Notes under the pieces: generated by a model
The model's database searches: none
The model's input: only the letters and a program-made list of their open reading frames with translations
What the model was told of the DNA's origin: nothing
Assembly: GCA_007119405.1 (NCBI GenBank)
Contig: SKPT01000650.1
Location: forward strand, 1-12,803
Length of the DNA stretch: 12,803 nucleotides
Reading direction: 5' to 3'
From: Phycisphaeraceae bacterium
GTDB taxonomy: Bacteria; Planctomycetota; Phycisphaerae; Phycisphaerales; Phycisphaeraceae
Translations under genes and position numbers: made by a program
Shown here: piece by piece, positions 7,282 through 12,803 of the stretch
Numbering within the stretch: position 1 is the stretch's first letter
Layout: each line of letters opens with the position of its first letter

Positions 7282-8628
7282 ATGAGTGAGATCGCTGGCC
7301 CCCGCGTATACGACTGCGTCATGGACATGTTGTCCAATGCGGACAACCCGACGCCGCTGGTACGCTTAAATCGAGTGGTCCCATTCGCCCAGATGCGGGT
7401 CTTCGCAAAGCTGGAATGGTACAACCCCTTCGGGGCCGTCAAGGACCGCATCGCCGCCAACCTGGTGCGCGATGCGGAAGACCGCTCCATCCTTGGTTCG
7501 GGCCAAAAGCTGGTGGAGCCGACCTCGGGCAACACCGGCCTGGGCCTGGCGATGATCGCCAACGCCAAGCACTACCCGTTGCGGACACCGATGTCCTCCT
7601 CGGTGCCCGCCGAGAAGCGCGCCGCCCTGCGATTCTTTGGCTGCGACGTGCTCGAACTTGACGACAACCTCTGCCCCGCCCCCGGCGCGCCGGAAGGGGC
7701 CATCGCGACGGCCATGAGCATTGCGGAGAGCGAAAGCGATTGTCACATGCTCAACCAGTACGCCAACGAGGCCAATCCGGAGGCGCATTACCGCACGACG
7801 GGGCCCGAGATCTGGCGCCAGACGCAAGGCCGGGTGACGCACCTGGTGGCCGGCCTGGGCACCTGCGGCACGATCTCCGGTGCAGGCCGGTTCCTGAGAG
7901 AGCAGAATCCCCGCGTACAGCTCGTGGGCGTGTGTCCCGAGGAAGGCCACGACATCCCGGGGGTGCGCAGCCTTCGCCAGTTGGAGCAGACGAGGTTTTT
8001 TGAGCCCGATCGTTACAACCACGTCGTGGAGGTTGCCAATCGCGAGGCGTTCGACATGTGCCTGCGCTTGAACCGGCAGGAGAGCATCATCGCCGGCCCC
8101 AGTTCCGGCATGGCGGTGGCGGGCTTGCTCAAGGTGCTTGAGGATGTGCCCGATGCCGTGGCCGTGGTGATTTTCCCGGACAACATCTTCAAGTACGCGA
8201 GCTCGATTCATCGCCATTTTCCGGAAATGTTCCCCCGGCAGACGCAGCCCGCCAACGCTCGCGAGCAGAAGCTGCTGGAGCGGCTGCGGGCGCTGGCCCG
8301 CGATCCGGCCAACACGGTCGAAGCGGATGAGGCCAGGCCGCTGATCGATGACAGGAAAACCTTGTTCGTCGATGTCCGCAAGCCGGACCAGTACCAGGCC
8401 GGCCACGTGCCGGGCGCCATCAACGTCGAGCTCGACAAACTGGAGCAGGCCATTGGCGGCGACCTGCCTTCCGATCGCGATCATCCGATGGTGACCGTGT
8501 GCAACAAGGGCAACAGTTCACTGGATGGCATGCTCATGCTACGCTCGGTCAGGTACACCAACGTGCGCAGCCTCAACGGTGGAACGTCCGGCTGGATCGA
8601 AAGGGGATATCCGGCCGAAGCGGAATGA
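7282..8628 (+). CDS. Cysteine synthase-like PLP enzyme fused to a rhodanese domain
   Basis: This 448-residue cytosolic protein starts at the ATG 7282 because AGGAG (7271-7275) sits 6 nt before it; ATGs at 7267 and 7279 are less well placed. Residues 1-315 form a fold-type II PLP enzyme (O-acetylserine sulfhydrylase/cystathionine beta-synthase group): NPFGAVKDR with PLP lysine K54, SGNTG at 82-86 for the substrate carboxylate, a phosphate loop GLGTCGT at 191-197, and SSG at 274-276 near the pyridine nitrogen. Residues about 330-350 are a charged linker. Residues 358-448 are a rhodanese domain with DVRKPDQYQAGHVPGA and an active-site loop starting at C407 (CNKGNSS). The likely reaction is sulfide (or another thiol) plus an activated serine giving cysteine, with rhodanese binding sulfane sulfur as persulfide. 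The Cys at 195 replaces the Gly usual in GTGGT loops. The exact acceptor substrate is not settled by sequence. Confidence 0.92.
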   Translation: MSEIAGPRVYDCVMDMLSNADNPTPLVRLNRVVPFAQMRVFAKLEWYNPFGAVKDRIAANLVRDAEDRSILGSGQKLVEPTSGNTGLGLAMIANAKHYPLRTPMSSSVPAEKRAALRFFGCDVLELDDNLCPAPGAPEGAIATAMSIAESESDCHMLNQYANEANPEAHYRTTGPEIWRQTQGRVTHLVAGLGTCGTISGAGRFLREQNPRVQLVGVCPEEGHDIPGVRSLRQLEQTRFFEPDRYNHVVEVANREAFDMCLRLNRQESIIAGPSSGMAVAGLLKVLEDVPDAVAVVIFPDNIFKYASSIHRHFPEMFPRQTQPANAREQKLLERLRALARDPANTVEADEARPLIDDRKTLFVDVRKPDQYQAGHVPGAINVELDKLEQAIGGDLPSDRDHPMVTVCNKGNSSLDGMLMLRSVRYTNVRSLNGGTSGWIERGYPAEAE

Positions 8629-8790
8629 GCTTGCGCCTGAGCGACCGGCAAACTGGCCGACCCCTGCCCCATGCCTGCGACCATGTCGGCCGGGGCATCG
8701 GCGAGCTCCGGCGAGTGTTCAGGCGGCGACCTCGGTGGATCAGGCGTTGACGGGAAGCTCAACGCAGGCGCTGGTGCGCAGGGGCGGGTC

Positions 8791-8813
8791 CAACTGGCGA
8801 AATTCGCCAGTTG
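8791..8813. repeat. 23-bp perfect inverted repeat
   Basis: Arms of CAACTGGCGAA and its exact complement surround a single central A. It lies 162 bp downstream of the cysteine synthase stop and upstream of repeat copy B. As RNA it could fold as a 9-bp stem with an AAATT loop, but no U-run follows, so an intrinsic terminator is doubtful; a dimeric regulator or recombinase site is equally possible. Confidence 0.7.
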
Positions 8814-8875
8814 CCTGCTCCGGCTCCGGGGCGGGTTGGAGGCTGGCGGTGGTGGTGTGTGTACGAGGAGTGCGC

Positions 8876-8937
8876 CCGTTGCCACGATCCGGCCCGCCGC
8901 GTTGGCTCGCGGGCGGTCGAGACGCGGTGGCGGGCCA
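8876..8937 (+). repeat. Dispersed direct repeat, copy B
   Basis: This is the partner of 6911-6972, in the same orientation. The 32-bp identical core is 8885-8916, with seven scattered substitutions outside it and looser similarity for some tens of bases upstream. It lies between the cysteine synthase gene and the recombinase remnant. Confidence 0.75.
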
Positions 8938-9181
8938 GGCCAGAGGGTTGGGCCAAACCGGGGTCGCCGCACCGCCCGGTCCCAGCCGTCACCTCCAAGG
9001 CGCTCGGCATGGTCAGGCACGGGCACGCCGCCACGACGCGATGGCGCGGCCCGGCCGGATCACTCCGGCGGCGAGACTCCGACGACCTGCCCCACCGTCG
9101 GGGCGTCGGCGCCGTGGCGGTGCATGACCACGGCCCCGCCAGGCGCCGGTCGTAGGCGGCAGCCCAAGCAAAGCCGTGGGC

Positions 9182-9367
9182 CTCGTTCAGAAGCAGCTCG
9201 GCCACCGCAACGTGACCACGACGCAGGTCTAGGCCGACGTCTTCGACGACCGGATGCATCTGGCGGTCGAGCGGTTGTACGCGCCCCGCCGGAGCAACGA
9301 CACCGCGAATTCGCGGGGAGCGATATGTCACGCGCGCGGATTGCAGTCGGGCCGATGCAGTCAGTAA
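9182..9367 (+). pseudogene. Tyrosine recombinase (phage-type integrase) C-terminal remnant
   Basis: In the frame starting at 9182 the translation is LVQKQLGHRNVTTTQV, a TAG stop (9230-9232), then ADVFDDRMHLAVERLYAPRR, ending at a TAA (9365-9367). This is the typical end of a tyrosine recombinase: the LGH box, then TTxxY, where the Tyr is the catalytic nucleophile. Here the nucleophile codon is TAG, one base from TAC or TAT, so the enzyme would be both truncated and inactive. The preceding catalytic domain and the Arg box are not recoverable upstream. The remnant ends overlapping the 3' end of the convergent propeller gene by 7 bp. The family call rests on the LGH-TT block only. Confidence 0.72.
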
Positions 9368-10515
9368 CAGATCACGAACGAGCCATCACCTGCGGGCCAG
9401 ACCGCGGGACGGCTCCAGGTCGGCAGGCCCTCGGCCCGCCCGGGCTCACCGAACGGCGTGCCATCTGCGTCGTAGCGCTGCCACGCGACGGCGCCGCCGC
9501 GGCCCCAGGCGGTGTTCTCGGCCCAGCCGAGCAACACCTCGCCGGCGTCGTTGACCGCCAGCGCCGGGTGCTTCTGACTTGCCTGCTGGTCCGTGGCGCG
9601 GTGCGGCTGACCGGCCGCGTCCGCGGCGACGAGTTTGCTGGCGAAGGAGACCCGCTGCTGCGTCTCCCACGCCACGATGAGCCGATCATCCGTGACGGCG
9701 AAGGCGCCCGTGGACATCGGGCACGCGTTGATTGGCCAGGGCTCGAGCTCTGCCGCGTTGAAGTTGCGCCCGTGGTCACGTGAGCTCACAAGCCACGCGC
9801 CGCGCTCCGCGCTGGCCTTGGCCGAGCGGTAGAGGATGTGCAGGCTCCCTTGGGCATCGACATGCGCCTCGACACCGCAGCAGGCGCAAGCGCCCAATTT
9901 GCTCGGCGATGCTGGCACCTCGCGTGCGAATTTCTGCCCATCGTTGTTGGAGGATGCGACGTAGAGCCGGCGATGCGCTTCGCCCTGACGCTCACCGCGG
10001 CCATGCCAGATGACGTACACGCGGCCCTCGCGGTCGGCGGCGACGGTGCCTCCACCATCGATCCCCACGGCGTGCTGGATGATGTTGCGCTGCGGCTCGA
10101 AGGCGGTACCCGCGTCGTTGAGGCGGCTGTAGAGCATCGGCGTCGCGTCGCCGGGGGCCTTGGGCCGGGCGCTGGAGGAGCCCATCCACGCGACGTGGAC
10201 GCGCCCTGCTCGGCCGAGGGTCATGCGCGGCCCGCGTACCGTGCCGGCGGCGACGGCGCTGCCCGCCTGGCTGTTGACGCGGATCGGTTCCGTGAACGCG
10301 GCCGGGTCCGCGGCGCGGTGCACGTAGTAGATGTCGCCGTCTCCCGGATCGCCGCGGTAGTAGATCATGTGGACGGTGCCGTCCTCGTCCACCGCCGCCT
10401 GCGGGTGGATGGCACCATCGGGAAGCCGTTCGATGCGAACGTCGGCGGAGACAAAGGAGGCGGCCACGATCACCACCACGAACGCGACGGTGCTGTAACA
10501 CGGATCTGGGGACAT
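9361..10515 (-). CDS. Secreted sialidase-fold beta-propeller protein
   Basis: This 384-residue protein has a Sec-type signal (hydrophobic residues 9-22, likely cleavage after FVSA at about 24). The mature part shows repeated strand motifs of the type GxVHxxYY, GRVHVAW, GRVYVIWHG and GSLHILYR, each with small hydrophilic loops (DEDG, DREG, DAQG, NDAG), as in BNR/sialidase propellers. A compact CxCC cluster (C210, C212, C213) plus C265 could form disulfides or bind a metal. The ATG at 10515 is supported by a GGAG 7 nt upstream. The catalytic Arg triad and Asp-box pattern of true sialidases cannot be confirmed, so sialidase activity should not be assumed. It converges on the recombinase remnant and is divergent from the sulfite reductase gene; no functional link to either is evident. 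Confidence 0.8.
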   Translation of the reverse strand: MSPDPCYSTVAFVVVIVAASFVSADVRIERLPDGAIHPQAAVDEDGTVHMIYYRGDPGDGDIYYVHRAADPAAFTEPIRVNSQAGSAVAAGTVRGPRMTLGRAGRVHVAWMGSSSARPKAPGDATPMLYSRLNDAGTAFEPQRNIIQHAVGIDGGGTVAADREGRVYVIWHGRGERQGEAHRRLYVASSNNDGQKFAREVPASPSKLGACACCGVEAHVDAQGSLHILYRSAKASAERGAWLVSSRDHGRNFNAAELEPWPINACPMSTGAFAVTDDRLIVAWETQQRVSFASKLVAADAAGQPHRATDQQASQKHPALAVNDAGEVLLGWAENTAWGRGGAVAWQRYDADGTPFGEPGRAEGLPTWSRPAVWPAGDGSFVICY

Positions 10516-10598
10516 GGGTGAGCTCCGAAGGCTGAGCCGGCAGCACTGAGGGGGACGTGTCTGCCTTACATCTGGGGTAGAAGGCTGGTTCCGGGGCC

Positions 10599-10611
10599 GC
10601 TGATGATCAGC
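10599..10611. promoter_or_regulatory. Dyad in the spacer upstream of sulfite reductase
   Basis: GCTGAT-G-ATCAGC is a perfect 13-bp dyad in the divergent spacer between the propeller gene and the sulfite reductase gene. It resembles the dyad at 7240-7256. It is also the 3' part of a bulged hairpin formed by GTA(GAA)GGCTG at 10577-10587 and CAGCCTAC at 10608-10615. A regulator site is possible but unproven. Confidence 0.3.
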
Positions 10612-10689
10612 CTACCCGTCTCCTGATCCGGACGCTACCGCGGCCCGGGCGCCGAGCCAGCTCTACAACTCAGAGGAGGCGTTGGTGTT

Positions 10690-10818
10690 ATGATCTGTCC
10701 GCCGGTCCGGCCGATGGTGCCGGACGGGCTGCCGCGGCCGTGTTGCCAGCCACACGATGCACCGATCCGTTGCACGGCCAGGAGGGCGGCTCGATACCGC
10801 ATGCCATCAGGAAAGTGA
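10690..10818 (+). CDS. Possible Cys-containing leader peptide before sulfite reductase
   Basis: This 42-codon ORF begins at an ATG 10 nt after a strong AGAGGAGG (10672-10679) and ends 9 nt before the GTG start of the sulfite reductase gene, which has only a weak ribosome site. The peptide carries four Cys (3, 18, 19 and 28), including a CC pair, and many Pro and Arg. Cys-codon-rich short ORFs ahead of sulfur genes act as cysteine-sensing attenuators in some bacteria, so a translational-coupling or attenuation role is an attractive inference. It may equally be chance in GC-rich DNA, since its composition is like that of non-coding frames nearby. Confidence 0.35.
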   Translation: MICPPVRPMVPDGLPRPCCQPHDAPIRCTARRAARYRMPSGK

Positions 10819-10827
10819 AGACCTGCC

Positions 10828-12597
10828 GTGACGCGTAGCTTGAGCCCCCTCGCCAACAGACCCAGACCCACGCAAGCCGAAGCCGACAAGCGAGGCGGCT
10901 GGGATCTTGCCGCCATGATCCGGCAGGCCCTCGACGACGGCACGTCGAGCCTCGGCCGCGAGGCCTTGCAGCTTCTGAAGTATCACGGGATCTACGAGCA
11001 GCGCGGCCGCGACGAGCGCTTGGCGAGCAAGGCCATGGGTGTGGAAGCCGAGCCGTCGTACATGATCCGCGTCGCCGTGACCGCCGGCGTGTTGACGGCC
11101 GAGCAGTACCTGGGCTTGGACCGGTTCGCTCGCGATGTCAGCGGCACCGGCGCGCTTCGGCTCACCACGCGACAGTGCGTGCAGTTGCACGGCCTGCGCA
11201 AGGGCGACCTGCGGCCGGCGATGCGCCGCCTGGACGAGCTCGGCCTGTCGGGACGCTGCGGCTGCGGCGACATCGCCCGCAACATCATGGCTCCCGCCGC
11301 GCCACTCGACACGCCTGACTATCGCGCCGCCCGTGCCCTGGCGCATGAGCTTCGGACAGCTCTGTGCCCACCCATGCCCAGCTACGAGCAGCTCTGGCTC
11401 GATCGTAAGGCAACCGCTGGCGACGAGCTCGAACGTCTCTACAGCCGGCAGTACCTGCCGCGCAAGTTCAAGCTCGGCATCGCCCTGCCGGATGACAACT
11501 CGGTCGAAGTCCATAGTCAGGACGTGGGCCTGGTGCTCGTGATGGACGGCAGTACGTTTCGGGGCGTGAATCTGCTCGTTGGCGGCGGGCTTGGAATGAC
11601 CCACGGGAACGGCCGCACCTTCGCCCGCCTGGCGAGCGAGCTGGCGTACGTTGAGGCCGGACACGTCGTCAATGCGGTGAGGATCATCCTGGCGATTTTC
11701 CGCGACTTCGGCGATCGGACCGATCGCAAGCACGCCCGGCTGAAGTACCTCGTCGAAGCGTTCGGCGTCGAGGACTTCCGCGCCGAGCTCGCACGGCGGG
11801 CCGGCTTTGAGATCCAGCCATGCGTGCCTCTGCCACGGCTGAAGCACCGGGACTGGCTCGGACTGCACGAACAGGGTAACGGACGGCATTTCCTGGGCCT
11901 CGACGTGCCCAGCGGACGCGTGGTGGACCAGGATCGCGTCCGACGCCGCTCGGCACTGCGCACGATTGTCGAACATCTGCGTCCCAGCGTCATCATGACG
12001 CCGCAGCAGAACCTGTTGCTGGGTGACCTTTCCGAGGCATCGATCGCAACGGCTCGAGGTGTGCTGGAGGCTTACAATGTTCCGGCCGTCGAGGCGTTGA
12101 CGGGCGTGCGTCGTCACGCCATGGCATGCCCCGCCTGGCCGAGCTGCGGCCAGGCGCTGAACGAAGCGGAGCGCGTGATGCCGGGTGTGATCGACACGGT
12201 GGAAGCCGACTTGGTGCGCCTCGGTCTCGCCGACGTGCCGTTGACCGTCCGCATGACGGGTTGTCCCAACGGCTGTGCCCGGCCGTACACCGCGGACATC
12301 GGCCTCGTTGGACACAAGCCCGGCTGCTACGACCTCTTCGTCGGCGGCGGATTGAACGGTGATCGCCTCGGGGAGTTCTATGCCGGCAACGTCCCGCTCA
12401 AGGACATCGCGGCGACGTTGCGTCCGCTGCTGGCACAGTGGCGTGACCGACGCCAGCCGGGCGAGGGGCTCGGCGAATACTGCCATCGCGTCCATGGCGC
12501 CGGGGGCACGAATGGTCGGTTGCTGACAGGATCGCGCGAGGAACCGGCGGGCTCACGGTGGGGCACCCTCGGTGGCAACGGCGGTCAAACACCTTGA
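10828..12597 (+). CDS. cysI: Assimilatory sulfite reductase, siroheme/4Fe-4S hemoprotein subunit
   Basis: This 589-residue cytosolic enzyme reduces sulfite to sulfide with six electrons. The four cluster Cys are C434, C440 (CPAWPSC), C479 and C483 (CPNGC), the same numbers as in E. coli CysI. Sulfite/siroheme-binding basic residues also align: R81, R151, K213 and K215 for E. coli R83, R153, K215 and K217. Both ferrite-reductase repeats are present (GALRLTTRQCVQLHG and TPQQNLLLGDL) with NLLVGGGLGMTHGN between them, and the family C-terminal GEGLGEYCHRV is followed by about 28 extra residues. CysI similarity around LKYHGIYEQ favours sulfite over nitrite as substrate. The start is a GTG with a weak ribosome site; no earlier in-frame start looks better. 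The electron donor is not in view (CysJ flavoprotein or ferredoxin). Confidence 0.93.
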   Translation: MTRSLSPLANRPRPTQAEADKRGGWDLAAMIRQALDDGTSSLGREALQLLKYHGIYEQRGRDERLASKAMGVEAEPSYMIRVAVTAGVLTAEQYLGLDRFARDVSGTGALRLTTRQCVQLHGLRKGDLRPAMRRLDELGLSGRCGCGDIARNIMAPAAPLDTPDYRAARALAHELRTALCPPMPSYEQLWLDRKATAGDELERLYSRQYLPRKFKLGIALPDDNSVEVHSQDVGLVLVMDGSTFRGVNLLVGGGLGMTHGNGRTFARLASELAYVEAGHVVNAVRIILAIFRDFGDRTDRKHARLKYLVEAFGVEDFRAELARRAGFEIQPCVPLPRLKHRDWLGLHEQGNGRHFLGLDVPSGRVVDQDRVRRRSALRTIVEHLRPSVIMTPQQNLLLGDLSEASIATARGVLEAYNVPAVEALTGVRRHAMACPAWPSCGQALNEAERVMPGVIDTVEADLVRLGLADVPLTVRMTGCPNGCARPYTADIGLVGHKPGCYDLFVGGGLNGDRLGEFYAGNVPLKDIAATLRPLLAQWRDRRQPGEGLGEYCHRVHGAGGTNGRLLTGSREEPAGSRWGTLGGNGGQTP

Positions 12598-12719
12598 TGC
12601 CTCCGTCGGTGCTGCGCACCGACTTGCTACCAGCGCACATCATGGGCCGGTGCAGGTTCAGCCGCACGTAGAGCGGGACGAGAAGCTGGAGAATCTGTGT
12701 CGTCGGCAACGGAGAGGCG

Positions 12720-12803
12720 ATGGGAGATGTGACGATTCCCGGCGGGCGGCTGAAGACCCGGAAGGTGGAAGCCCGATGTCCGGGTCTGATGCTTACCACC
12801 ACC
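12720..12803 (+). CDS. Possible start of a further gene, cut by the window end
   Basis: An ATG at 12720 with GGAG 5 nt upstream (12711-12714) opens a frame of 28 codons to the window edge, beginning MGDVTIPGGRLKTRK. I do not recognise it. An 8-bp inverted repeat (AGACCCGG at 12754-12761, CCGGGTCT at 12780-12787, 18-nt loop) lies within it, which argues equally for a structured non-coding end or mobile-element border. The 122 bp between it and the sulfite reductase stop hold nothing I can identify. Confidence 0.25.
   Translation, partial: MGDVTIPGGRLKTRKVEARCPGLMLTTT

Larger units (their letters stand above)
8629..9181. other. Spacer without a confident gene
   Basis: No frame here has convincing protein character: the open frames are Arg/Pro/Gly-rich and lack ribosome sites. 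The stretch contains the 23-bp palindrome (8791-8813) and repeat copy B (8876-8937). From about 9123 a CATGACCAC could be the decayed His-box region of the tyrosine recombinase whose tail follows, since its distance to the LGH motif is about right if one base has been gained or lost, but this is weak. Confidence 0.5.

Noticed and set aside
8671..9783. Open frame of 370 codons on the + strand through the spacer and into the propeller gene
   Set aside because: Pro/Arg/Gly-rich translation crossing repeat B, the recombinase remnant in another frame and an antisense gene; no coding character.
10807..12495. Long open frame (562 codons) on the - strand opposite sulfite reductase
   Set aside because: An antisense shadow of a conserved gene; no recognisable domain and no ribosome site.
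12398..12802. - strand open frame at the window end, 134 codons
   Set aside because: Most of it is antisense to the sulfite reductase tail, and the start region has no ribosome site or recognisable motif.

Overview
This is a GC-rich window from a Gram-negative bacterium: it ends an outer-membrane efflux gene and carries Tat and Sec export signals. The gene mix and the repeat-littered spacers would fit a planctomycete-like environmental lineage, but nothing here fixes the taxonomy. The theme is metal and sulfur chemistry, with several broken genes and one intact insertion sequence.

Layout. (1) 1-1669, + strand: the 3' end of a TolC/CusC-type outer-membrane factor, then a Tat-exported two-domain multicopper oxidase with a Met/His-rich tail. 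This looks like the end of a copper efflux and detoxification operon. (2) 1839-2850, - strand: a compact three-gene operon of a MerR regulator with the complete Hg(II)-binding Cys triad, a 66-residue membrane-anchored Cys-rich protein (start overlapping the merR stop) and a thioredoxin-like protein. A perfect 18-bp operator sits in a MerR-type over-long promoter spacer. (3) 3003-5352, + strand: a divergent permease of the ArsP/DUF318 (SaoE-like) type, split by an intact IS630-family element. Removing the element and one TA copy restores one 398-codon reading frame exactly. (4) 5493-6431, - strand: two hypothetical genes, the second with a 1-nt frameshift. (5) 6432-7281: a spacer with the first copy of a 62-bp direct repeat. 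(6) 7282-8628, + strand: a cysteine synthase-like PLP enzyme fused to a rhodanese domain. (7) 8629-9367: a spacer with a 23-bp perfect palindrome, the second repeat copy and the tail of a dead tyrosine recombinase. (8) 9361-10515, - strand: a secreted sialidase-fold beta-propeller protein. (9) 10690-12597, + strand: a possible Cys-containing leader ORF and a full sulfite reductase hemoprotein. (10) The last 200 bases hold the possible start of a further gene.

How the genes may work together. Sulfite reductase makes sulfide, the cysteine synthase can fix sulfide into cysteine, and the fused rhodanese domain could handle sulfane sulfur. The merR operon and permease look like a thiol-based mercury (or related soft-metal) response with no mercuric reductase or classical MerT/MerP in view. 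The permease half is presently inactivated by the insertion.
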